Shown here: positions 1 to 9,300 of the stretch, one piece after another
Layout: the number at the start of each line of letters is the position of its first letter
Numbering within the stretch: the first letter of the stretch is position 1
Source of the DNA: Aureococcus anophagefferens
Taxonomy: Eukaryota; Sar; Pelagophyceae; Pelagomonadales; Pelagomonadaceae
Direction: 5' to 3'
Length of the DNA: 11,933 nt
NCBI RefSeq assembly: GCF_000186865.1
Contig: NW_008705608.1
Location: 136,343-148,275, forward strand
The notes under the pieces: model-generated
Database searches by the model: none
Seen by the model: only the letters and a program-made list of their open reading frames with translations
Told to the model about the DNA's origin: nothing
Made by a program: the position numbers and the translations under genes

Positions 1-545
1 GGAGCCCGCGTGCCAGCGGTTCGCGGACGACTCGCAGCCGTCGACCCAGGCCCAGGGCTCGCCGGCCGCGGCGTCGCCGCTCGCGAGCCCGAGCCAGGCG
101 CTCGCGTCCCCGTGCGCGTCGATGGCCCCGGCGAGGCTCGCGTTCGCGCGCGACCCGTCGACGCACGGCAGCGTCAGGCTCGCGGACGCGCACTGCGCGG
201 CGCAGACGGCGTAGGTCCAGCCGCCCTCGAGGCGCACGTAGGTCTTCGTCGTCGCCGCCGCGCTGAGCGTCCTTAGAGCGACGCTCGACGAGCCGTCGCC
301 GCTCGCGTCGCGCCCGAAGCAGCACGCGGCGCAGTCGTCCTCGCCGTCCGAAGGCAGGCCATCCTGACCGCACGCCGCCGCGGAGGAGAAGGAGGAGCAG
401 GACTCGCAGCCTCCGCTGCTGCCGTAATCGAACTTGCAGAACTCATCGTTTGAGCACCCGCAGGACGACGACGGCACTCGGCGGCGTCGATGACGTCGAC
501 GCCCGCGAGCGCTGCGAGCGCTGCGAGGGCGACGGCCCGCTTCAT
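1..545 (-). CDS. Secreted Cys-rich C-type lectin-like protein, 5' part, with apparent frameshift
   Basis: The gene reads leftward and leaves the window at position 1. The ATG at 545 opens a clear signal peptide (MKRAVALAALAALAG, then VDVIDAAE), so the product is probably secreted or enters the endomembrane system. The body lies in another frame (codon starts at 462, 459 ... 3) and stays open to the edge. It begins with a Cys-rich stretch (CGCSNDEFCKFDYG, then GGCESC), has more cysteine pairs (CAACC), and then a C-type lectin fold: a W-x-x-A start, cysteines, AWLGL near 84-96 and WAWVDG near 45-60. The rest of the lectin domain is beyond the window, so sugar-binding residues cannot be judged. 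Signal peptide and body differ by a net shift somewhere in about 500-465. No GT-AG intron of plausible size fits, and one missing base near 462-470 would restore a single frame. A sequencing error, a pseudogene, or a start in an unseen exon all remain possible. The ligand is unknown. The lectin fold is fairly sure; the 5' end is less so. Confidence 0.62.
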
Positions 546-671
546 TGAACGGATTGCGTTCTGGCTCAAGTGGAGGCGCACACCGCCAGGCCGCGGGGCA
601 GCATTACGAGAACACACTCGCCCGACCCGATCTTTGAAGACAACGTGCTCTTCAAGAGAGCTTCAAATTTA
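546..671 (-). other. Short tandem intergenic gap with a hairpin between tyrosinase and lectin genes
   Basis: This gap separates the tyrosinase stop (TGA at 674-672, directly followed in frame by TAA at 671-669) from the lectin ATG at 545. It is AT-richer than its surroundings and must hold the tyrosinase 3' end as well as the lectin promoter and 5' leader. It contains a perfect 7-bp stem with an 8-nt loop (TTGAAGA at 634-640 paired with TCTTCAA at 649-655). A second, overlapping palindrome, CTCTTCAAGAG, lies at 648-658. A 12-codon upstream ORF (ATG at 604-602, stop ending at 566) would precede the lectin ATG if the transcript begins early enough. No good TATA box or AATAAA signal is present; ATAAAT just after the stop is the nearest match. 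Confidence 0.4.
634..655. repeat. Perfect 7-bp inverted repeat (hairpin), 8-nt loop
   Basis: TTGAAGA and TCTTCAA are exact reverse complements flanking CAACGTGC, about 20-40 bases after the tyrosinase stop codon. As RNA this would form a small hairpin in the tyrosinase 3' UTR. A 3'-end processing or stability role is possible but unproven, and chance is not excluded. Confidence 0.4.
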
Positions 672-3129
672 TCACCTCGACGACGCCGCGCGGCAGTGGG
701 TCCAGGACATGTCGTCGAAGACGTAGGGCAGCCGCGCGTTCGTCGGGTCGAAGAGGGCGTAGAGGTCCGCGTTCGTGTAGCGCGCGTCGTCCGTCTCGCC
801 GAGGAAGTTGGAGAAGGGCGTCGGATCGCGCCAGGCCTTGCCGAGGCAGTAGGAGCCGACGGTCAGCGCCGACCCGGACGCGTTGTGCCAGTCCCAGGAC
901 TCGTCGAAGGCCGCGCCGTCCTCGGCGGCGACGTCGAGCGCGGCCGCGGCCGCGGCGGCCGCCGCGCGCGGCCTCCGCCGGCCGAGGTCGTCGTCGCCGA
1001 GGTCCTCGGCGTTCGCCTCCGCGCCGCGGCTCGCCGTGAGCCGCTTGAAGGCCCAGATGCGCTCGAAGGAGTTGTGCGTCACCCAGAAGAGCGGGTCGTT
1101 GGACGCGGCCAGCGGCGTCATGTACGGAGCCGCGCGGCCCGGCGCGCACGCGAGCCTCGCGAGGGCCACGAAGAAGTCGTCGGCGTCGCGCCCCGCGAGG
1201 CAGGCGCCGTTGGGCTCGCCCGCGAAGCAGAACTTTTCGTCGACGGTCCGCACGAAGACGTCGCCGCGCTGGCTGCCCGCGTAGCGGCTCAGCAGACCGA
1301 TCGAGTCGAGGAACGCGTAGGCGAGCGTCGCGTTGCCCGCGGCGAACTCGGCGTCCAGCGCCGGGCAGGCGCAGCGGCAGGCGGCGAAGCCCGCGGCCTC
1401 GTCGCAGGACGACGGGCACTTGAGGTGGCCCGTGTTGTGCGCGACGTCCCAGAGCACCTGCGTGGACGTGAAACCTTCGACCCGACTTCCATGCGAGCGT
1501 CAATGAACAAATTGCGCAAACCTCTTCGGCTGCGCTTCGAGAACTCGACGAGAGCACTCGATCCGTCCAAACATCAGCCGAATCGACTTCGATGTGACCG
1601 AGCTCGAGCATTTCACAGTTTGGTCGGGACGTCCCGAACCGGCGGTCGATTTCCGCGCGGCGCGGCGCCTCCGCCAACTGGTGCACGAACTGCACGAGCT
1701 CCGGCGCCGTTTTCGCGAGGGCCGCGAAGTGGGACGCGCCGGCGCTCTCGGACGCGCAGTCGAAGGCGCCGCCGAGCGTCGGGTGCAGCGCGCCGTGCCA
1801 GTCCGTCTCGATCTTCGCCCTCAGGTCGCTCACGGAGGCCTCCCGGAGCGCGCCTTTCAGCGCCGCGCAGCCGGGGAGCCGCAGCTTGCTCGGCAGGCCG
1901 CAGACGCTGTCGCTGCGCCAGAGGAACGTCGCCGGGTCGTTGTTGTAGGACTGGGTCAGGCGGCCGAACGCGTTCCGCTCCGGCGGCGCGGCCGCGGCGC
2001 CCGCGGCGTCGCCCGCGGCGTAGGAGGGCACGTCGACGTAGGCGAAGCGGCCCGTCGTCAGGGCCGGGTAGTCGAGCTTCGGCCCGCCCGCGCCCGCGCG
2101 CGCCCCGAACCAGTCCTCCGCGAAGAGCTCGAGGCCCTCGGCCCAGGCCGCGCCGCGCGCGTCGTCGTCGAGCGACGTGTCCCAATAGGGCGCCGACACG
2201 GACGCGTCGACGGCCTGGAGCGCCTGCTCGAGCTCGAGCGTGAACGCGGCGTGGCCCGTGAGGAAGGCGTCGGCGCCGTGGAAGACGCTGCAGCCCTTGA
2301 CCGTGTCCTCGCCGAGGTGCTTCAGCAGGAACGTCTTCTGGCTCCGGAACTTGGCGCCGTAGGCGCGCTTGCCGTCGGCGGACGACGTGCGGTGCACCCG
2401 CTCGAGGGCGGCGAAGTAGGCCTCGCGGTCGTCGCCGCTGAGTTGTCGCAGCTCGCGGCGCACGTACTTGCACACGACGGCGTCCGAGCTCACGACGCGG
2501 CGGCGCCGCGAGCTCCGCGTCGCGCCGCGGCCGTCCTCGGCGTCGACGTTCATCCAGGGCTCGACGTTCTCGACGGCCTCCGTCGTCTTCGACGACCCCT
2601 GCTTCGACGCCGCGAGGACCTCGACGAGCGTCACGCGGTAGCGGTCGTGCACCGCGGCGCACGTCAGGCTCGCCGCGTCGCCCGCGTACTCGAGCACGCT
2701 CTCCCGGACCTCGTCCCACTCGTGGGACGCGTCGAAGGGCGCCCAGGTCCGCGCGCTGAAGCCGCCGGCGGCCGCCGCCGCCCCGTCGCGGCGCGCGAGC
2801 GTCGCGACGCGCCACGAGAGCGAGCTCGTCGGCGCCGCGTTGACGGCCTCGAAGGTCGCCTCGCGCAGGGGCTCGACGACGTGGGACCAGGTGCCGTAGA
2901 GCGCGGCGACGTCCGGCGACACGGCGTCGTAGCCCCGCGTCCGCACGACGAAGGCGAGCGTCGCGTCGTCGTCGCCCGTTGTCGCCGCCTCCTCGAAGGC
3001 GGCCGGGCCGGCGGCCCGGGACGCGACGACGCGCGCGCGCAGGGCGAGGCCGCCGAGGAGCACGCTCGCGACGAGCACCTCGACGCTCCGGCACCGGGCC
3101 GCCGCGCGGTCGCCGGATCCGCCGCCCAT
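672..3129 (-). CDS. Tyrosinase-family dicopper oxidase, membrane-anchored, two exons (3129-1617 and 1474-672)
   Basis: The predicted 771-aa type-3 copper protein would oxidise phenols or catechols to quinones. The ATG at 3129-3127 is followed by a hydrophobic segment at residues 15-30 (SVEVLVASVLLGGLAL), flanked by arginines: a signal anchor or signal peptide, so the domain is probably lumenal or extracellular. Copper site A: H271, H284 and H293 in KHLGED, FHGADAFL and TGHAAFTLELEQAL, followed by APYWDT; the 9-residue spacing of the last two is the family norm. Copper site B: H517 and H521 in LWDVAHNTGH, then H638 in NDPLFWVTHNSFERIW, matching the usual DPxFWxHHxxxDRxW block with its first His replaced by Thr. 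All six ligands are thus present. Odd points are a roughly 200-residue N-terminal extension without recognised motifs, a 117-residue Cys-containing insert between the second and third site-B histidines, and an Ala tract. The two exons join in frame only through the intron at about 1475-1616. The substrate is unknown. Confidence 0.85.
940..972. repeat. GCGGCC-type simple repeat encoding an Ala tract
   Basis: This near-pure G/C stretch of alternating CGGCCG units encodes a run of about nine alanines in the C-terminal part of the tyrosinase, between the site-B block and the WDWH segment. It is a likely slippage-prone, disordered linker with no catalytic role. Confidence 0.6.
1475..1616 (-). other. 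Predicted tyrosinase intron (142 nt, phase 1), introner-like ends
   Basis: The coding frame changes here between copper sites A and B. On the minus strand the donor is AACT|GTGAAATG (intron begins at 1616) and the acceptor GTCGAAG|GTTTCAC (intron ends at 1475). Splicing gives RPNC-FTSTQ and joins the two tyrosinase frames with no stop, so the full CDS is 2,316 nt, divisible by three. The segment is visibly AT-richer than the exons and has a branch-point-like TTCATTGAC about 30 nt before the acceptor. Its ends form an imperfect inverted repeat (GTGAAAnnnTCGAnC at both termini, the right copy reaching 1468). The alternative acceptor CACGCAG|GTG at 1458 is out of phase with this donor. Confidence 0.65.
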
Positions 3130-3399
3130 CGACGGGGCTGCCTGGGCCGTAATCGATTTGCGGCACCGTTCACCGCACGCTGCTGTAAATATATCTCGCA
3201 GCGCTGCTTCGAGGCGGCGGTACGGGCAGCCCCCGACCGATGGGGCAGCGGCGCCTCGGCGGTCCGTGACCGTCCAACACCGCCAGCGACCCGCGCGCGC
3301 CGTCGAGCGCCGCCGCCGGGCGCGCGAGGCGCGCCACGCCCGCGCGCGTCCAGCGACCCGCGCGCCGAGTCGTCGCCGTCGACGACCACCCAGGCCATC
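3130..3399. promoter_or_regulatory. Divergent intergenic promoter region (tyrosinase / Ca2+ channel)
   Basis: Two start codons face away from each other 270 bp apart, so both promoters must lie here or overlap the coding ends. The only AT-rich island is TAAATATAT at 3186-3194. On the minus strand it reads TATATTTA, ending 57 bases before the tyrosinase ATG, a normal distance for a TATA box with a short leader. It lies about 205 bases before the channel ATG, so it could serve that gene only with a long leader. A 9-codon upstream ORF (ATG 3240-3242, stop TGA ending at 3269) would lie in such a leader. The channel ATG at 3400 has a strong context (A at -3, G at +4). No other operator-like repeat was seen. 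Confidence 0.5.
3186..3194 (-). promoter_or_regulatory. TATA-like element, probably for the tyrosinase gene
   Basis: TATATTTA on the minus strand is the only TATA-like sequence in an otherwise GC-rich gap and sits 57 bases before the tyrosinase ATG. A start site about 30 bases downstream would leave a leader of roughly 30 nt. The match to the TATA consensus is partial. Confidence 0.4.
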
Positions 3400-6300
3400 A
3401 TGGCGCTGGCCGCCGCCGGCGGCGCGCTGCTCGGCGACGACCCGCTCAAGGAGCCGGCGGCGTCGCCGGAGCCGCGGAAGAGCCACGCCCTGGACCAGCT
3501 CAGCGAGGCCAACGACGACGAGGAGGACGACGCCGCGGACGACGAGCTCCGGCCGCTGCGCGTCGGCGACTTCATCACGCTCCGCAACATCCCCAACGCG
3601 CCCGAGCTCAAGCGCGGCTTCCTGAGCGCCGAGGGCATCCTCGAGGACGCCTGCCGCGTCAGCGACAAGCCGGCCCACTTCGACGAGAGCGTCTTCCAGA
3701 TCTGCATCCAGTTCCAGTACTCGGCGCTCAAGGAGTACCAGGAGAACATCGAGTTCCTCGAGGAGCTCCAGGCCGTCGAGGCCGAGGAGGAGGCGAGCCG
3801 CCTCGAGCCCGACGCGGGCTCCGCGGGCGAGGGCGAGGCGCCCCGCGAGGAGAGCGACGCGCAGAAGCTCTCGAAGCTCGTCGACTCGCTCCAGCGGTCC
3901 ATGGAGAACGAGAAGCGGCTCAACGACACCTACATGCAGCAGTCCATCGGCAACCCGATAAAGTTCGGGTCGACGATCCAGCTCCTCCACGTCAAGAGCC
4001 GCAAGTACATCACCGTGGACCCCAACGAGGTCGCGAGCCACGAGCGCGAGAACCTGAGCGTGCGCCTCAGCGAGTCCGGCAGCTCGCTGTCCTGGTTCAC
4101 GCTGCTCCCCTGCTACAAGATCGACCGCGAGGGCGACTTCGTCAACTCCGGCGCGTCCCTGATTTTGAGAGTCTCCGAGCGGACGTCGGAGCAGATCCAC
4201 TGCTGCCAGACGTTCTTCGAGAGCGACCGGCGCAAGGACGGCGACCGGCGCCGCGAGGTCAACTGCTCGCTGGAGCCCACGGGCTGGCGCGTGATTTTGT
4301 ACAGCCCCTACCACGACGAGGCGGACAAGTCCTTCTTCGCGGGGGACATGGTGCGCCTCATCGACCCGGAGCGGAACGCGGCGCTCCGTTTGGTCGACCG
4401 CGAGACCGCGGCGCTCTCGGAGATCGTCGAGGACTTCAACGGCAAGCTCGACTCGGCGAGCTTGTGGGTCGTCGAGGGCCACACGCGGCCGGCCATCGGC
4501 GGGGCTATTACCTACGGCCCGTCGCGGTCCTTCCGCCTCCGCCACGCGAACTCGGGCAAGTACCTGTGCCTGAAGTCGTCGAACCTCTGGTCCAAGTCCA
4601 CGCGGCTGATCCGCGCGGCGGGGGCCTTGGCGGGCACGGCCCTCGCGGGGGACACGAACCAGACGCCGCCGGCGTCGGCACCGACGTCGGTCCACGGCGA
4701 CGCGCCGAAGAAGGAGACGTTCTACTTCGGGGGCGACGACCTCGGCGTGTCGCAAGCCTGCGCTTTAACCTTCAACACGCCCTACGGCGCCCTCAAGTCC
4801 AAGGGCGGCATCAACAACCGCGTCGAGGAGATCACGAACGGCGCGCCCGTGCAGATCGCCTGCCAGTCGCGGTGGATGCACGCGGGCGAGGTCCAGGAGG
4901 GCGACGCCGACGAGGATCTCGCGACGTCGGCCGTCGGCAAGGGCTCGCGGCCCGGGTCGCTGTCGCTCATCTTCGACCGCTACGTGCCCCCGGCGGACAA
5001 CCTGGACATTCTGGTGGGCACGGCGGCGTACCCGCGGCTCACGGCGTTCCGCGAGGCGCTCGACCACTGCGGGAAACCCGGCGGGCCGAACGCGCGCGCG
5101 ATCGCGTCCATGGAGCCGGCCTTCGCGGAGACCATCGACCAGCTCGCGTGCTTCTTCATGGGCAAGGACCTCTTCGACGATCCCCTCTACGAGGACATCA
5201 AGCCGTCGGAGCTCCGGGACCTCCGGGAGTCGCGGCAGCTGCTGATCGCGGAGCAGGGCGTGCTCGACGTGCTCATCGTCATCCTCAAGCGCCTCGACAG
5301 TCTCGTCGAGGACGCCGTCGCCAAGGCGTCGGGGGGGCGGCGCACGTCGTCGGTGCAGCGCGACGTCATGCGGCGCGCGTCGACCGTCGGGGGCCTGGGC
5401 GACCACGGGCCGCCGCGGTCGACGGCGGCGGCGCGGCCGCGCCTGCGCACGGCGGCGTCGCGGACCCACATGAGCGAGGAGTCCACGGACTCCTGGGAGG
5501 CCGTCGGCGGCGCCAAGGGCCGGCGGCGGTCCATGGCCCTCCAGGCGCGCACGGGCAACGTCGACGTCGACGCGATCGAGCAGATCCAGGGCAACGTCGG
5601 GAATCGGATCTTCTGGCTGCTGCTGCTGGCGACGCGCGACGCGTTGCCCATCCAGATGCAGGTCGCGGACCACATCCAGGTCTTCATCTCCTACGTGCCC
5701 AACGAGCCCATCGCGACCGCGTGCCTCGTGCACATGCTCAACACGAACCTGCCGCTCCAGGAGACCAAGGTCTCCGAGGAGGAGACGGGCTACATCGTCC
5801 AGATGGTCTCCGAGAGCCGCATGGAGTCGCTCTACCTCGAGTTGCTGCGCGCGCTGTGCTCGTGCTCGGGCAGCGGCGTCGACTGCAACCAGTGCCGAGT
5901 GGTCGACTTTTGGATGGAGGGCGGCAAGCACCTGCACTGCCGCCTCCTGCAGAAGGGCAGCTCGAAGCAGGCGGGGAACTGGACGCTGGGGTCGGAGACG
6001 GGCTTCAAGAAGCCGAACCCGGATCTGGTGAGGTGCATCGAGGGCCACGAGCTGCTGTCGAGCCCGCTGCCCGCGCTCTACCTCGCGTGGGACACGGACC
6101 ACGACGACCTCAAGCCCCGCGCGCTGGCGGGCTTCGCGGGCACGCCCGAGGTGCCCATCCAGGCCATCTACCGGTCCGAGGTCGTCAACGGCGAGGACGG
6201 CATCGCGCACGCGAATCGCCAGACGATCGCGTCCTACTTCGTGTCCCAGCTCTTCCTCGCGGCGGAGCTGTGCCTCGACCGCAACTACCTGTCCATCGGC

Positions 6301-9300
6301 CTCGTCACGGAGCAGTTCCCCTTCGCCCACTGCCTGGCGATGATCCAGGACGCGGAGCTGCCCAACGAGCTCAAGGCGGCCGTCGTGCGCATCATCTCGA
6401 CGGCGTACGTGGACAAGGACCCGTCGGTGAAGCAGTGCTGCCCCCACCTCGCCCACACCTGGAGCGACCTGTCGGACTCGACGGCGTCGGACGCGGCGCT
6501 GGGGCCCCAGGACCGCGTGCGCTTTTTGTTGCTGCAGGACATCTTGGACCAGTACCTGAACAATCCGGACAACATCTACGACGGCCTGAAGCAGCGCATG
6601 ATGGAACTCCTGTTGAAGCTCGTCCAGTTCTCCTTCTACAGCACGACGGAGGACATGCAGCGCCTCGTGCAGCCCCTGCTCTCGGACCTGAGCCGCCGCG
6701 AGGACGCGGAGAGCGCCAAGGTCGACACGAAGAACAACGCGAAGGCCGTCAAGGCCGCGGCGCTCGCGGAGCGCGCCAAGGCGAAGCGCGGCGGCGCGGC
6801 CAAGACGACGGGCGCGGCGAAGAAGTACAAGGCGTCGAGCGTGAGCCCCGAGGACGACGACCTGAACCTCGTCGCGGAGGGCAGCGTCCACGACGACGGG
6901 AAGCCGCGGCCGTCGTGCCTCTACCGCCTCATCTGCTGCCCCTGCTGGTGCTGCCGCAAGTTCTGCAATTTGTTCGGCTACCGCGCCCGGCCCGACTCCT
7001 GGCAGAGCCGCTGGTACGACAAGCTCGACTCCGTCAAGGCCATGGGCGTCGTCCTCGCGATGGTCGCGTTTTTACTCGTGTGCTTCGCGATGGGCGTCGA
7101 GGACATCAACGTCATGGGCTGGTGGAGCCAGGAGGCGCGCAACGCCCAGCGCGACGGCGGGCCGGACCCCGTCGTGTCCATCATGAGCGTCGCGTCGACG
7201 TTCTGCACCGTCGCGTTGATCGTCGAGGTGTCGCTGCGGTGGTACTGCTACGCGGTGAAGAACGGGAGGTTTTGGTACTTTTTGCGGGACTCGCACTCGT
7301 TCCCCTTCAACATCATCGACTTCTTCCTCATGCTCTCGGACATCATGTCGCTCACGGGCGTCGTGTCGGCGATCCCGGGCTTGAAAGGCGCGAAGGTCCT
7401 GCGCATCATCAAATTGGTCCGCGTCGCGCGCGCGGCCAAGGCCATCAAGTTCGTCGAGATCGAGAAGGAGGTCGAGGAGACGTTGGACTGGAACATCCCC
7501 CACCGCTACCGCTTCACGCCCCTCCAGCAGATCCAGACCATGCTCGAGATCGTCACGGTCCTCGGGGAGGTCTCGCTCGTGCACCGCGAGTGCAACCTCA
7601 CGTCGCTCCTCGCCTTCTTCAAGAACTCCTACACGGGCACGGTGTCCGCCGACGCCGTGAGCCTCTACCACCGCGTCGTCGACGCCGCGCCGCGGCTGAG
7701 CACCCTGGCCCAGGACACGCTATTCGCGTCCGTGGAAACGAACGGCGGCGACACCGCGGGCGACCGCGACGTCGTCGCGTCGCGGCGCTTCGACGAGATT
7801 TTTTTGGACCTGTGCCTGTACGAGCACGACGGGCTCGTGCAGTCGGCGCTGAATCTGCTGATGGTCCAGCACAGCGTCCGCGACGCGCTCGTGCGCGACG
7901 TCGCGGCGACGCAGCTGTTGAGCGACCCCGCGGACGAGATGCAGTGCAAGCGGCTCAAGGAGGTGCTCATGGAGCTCCAGTCCAACGCGGAGCGCCACGA
8001 GCTCTGGGGCGACATCGAGGACGAGGAGGAGAAGCAGACGAACGAGAAGGTGAAGAACGCGCTGCGCGAGATCACGTCCGCGTGCATGATGCGGCGCGAG
8101 ATCCCGGGCCACCGCTGCCCCTACGAGCCCGTCGAGTCGACGCAGACCTTGTTGTTCAACCTGGGCGCGCTGGACGTGGCCATGACCGTCATCGACCTCG
8201 AGGGGTCCATGACGGACGGCATGGACGCGGCGGTCATGGCGAACACGAAGGACATCATCCGCCTCTGCATGGTCTTCCTCCAGTGGTTCGTGCGCGACCA
8301 CAAGCACAACCAGCTCGCGGCCTACGAATACCTCGAGCGTTTTGTCGATTGCTTCGACCACGACGTCCAGTCGCCGTCCGTCATCGCGGAGGTCGTCCGG
8401 GGCAACGTCGAGCTCACGAAGAACTTCCCGCTGCGCATCGTCACGGAGTGCGCGAACCAGATCATCAAGAACGGGCGCAACTACTGCTACCTCGACTTGT
8501 TTGAAGCGCTCTTATTCCTCGAGGAGGGCGCCGTCGAGAACAACGTCGAGCTCCAGTTCGCCGTCTTGCGGGAGCTGTCGCGGCCGTCGCGCGACGAGCC
8601 CATGATGTGGCTCTGCCAGGAGGCGGGGTCCGAGGACTACCTGCAGCGGGCGGATCTGATGGCCGAGTCGCTGGACATCGCCGCGGAGGCGACGCAGAAG
8701 CGGTCGCTCCCGCGGAACATGACGCCTGCGATGGACGAGGAGTACCTGCCGCCGCTGTTGCGCTACAACATCAAGCTCCTCGAGGTGCTGGCGGGCTGCG
8801 CCCTGGGGTCCATCGACATCACGACCGTGGAGGCGAAGCTGCAGAATTTGTACCCGCCCATCCAGCTGCTGCAGGCGATTTTAGATAAACGGACCACTTT
8901 GAACGCGCGCTACGCCTTGTCCATGTTCCTCTACCACACGACCATCGAGGTCGAGATCAACGTGCCCGCCTTCGAGCGCAACTCCCTCGTCTGGTCCTTC
9001 ATCGGCACGTTCCCCGTGGTCTTCCGGGACGCGGTCGACTGCTGCACGCAGCCGCTCGAGCTCGGCCTGTTGAGCGACGGGCCGACGGGCGTGACGTCGC
9101 GGCTCCAGCTCGCCCACGCGCTGTTGTGCGCCCAGTTCATGCGCGTCTTCATGGAGCGCTACGTGCCCGGGCCGTCCTCCTGGCGCGAGGTCGAGATGGA
9201 CCCCGTGCTCGTCGAGGCGATGGGCGGCGGCAAGCAGAGCCTGCTGAGCCACAGCACGCACTCGTCGAGCCACCGGCGGAACCAGCGCGGGTCCGTGGAC

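Noticed and set aside
570..2243. 557-codon Arg-rich open frame on the plus strand
   Set aside because: It is antisense to both tyrosinase exons and crosses the intron, with no recognisable protein features.
3158..3625. 155-codon plus-strand open frame overlapping the channel start
   Set aside because: It is Arg/Ser-rich in the wrong frame. The channel frame is continuous from 3400 and holds the conserved trefoil.
3130..4755. Upstream extension of the tyrosinase frame on the minus strand, to an ATG at 4755
   Set aside because: It is antisense to the conserved N-terminal half of the channel and shows only low-complexity Leu/Arg/Ala/Val sequence. The ATG at 3129 directly precedes the signal anchor.
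4765..6891. 708-codon and smaller antisense open frames under the channel (also 2664-3929, 7072-7671, 7720-8361, 10000-10689)
   Set aside because: They are reverse-strand images of GC3-biased codons, with compositional repeats and no motifs.
7033..7452. The inserted module as an Hv1-type proton channel
   Set aside because: S1 lacks the mid-membrane Asp and S4 lacks the RxWRxxR signature.
7021..7500. The membrane module as a separate ion-channel gene or a chimeric assembly join
   Set aside because: The frame is continuous on both sides, codon use is the same as in the flanks, and no S5-S6 pore, start or stop is present. An assembly artefact is unlikely, though RNA should confirm it.
4464..8504. 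1,346-codon open frame on the plus strand, out of frame with the channel
   Set aside because: Its translation is Arg/Gly/Ala/Pro-rich low complexity with no domain. It shadows the channel frame in GC-rich DNA.
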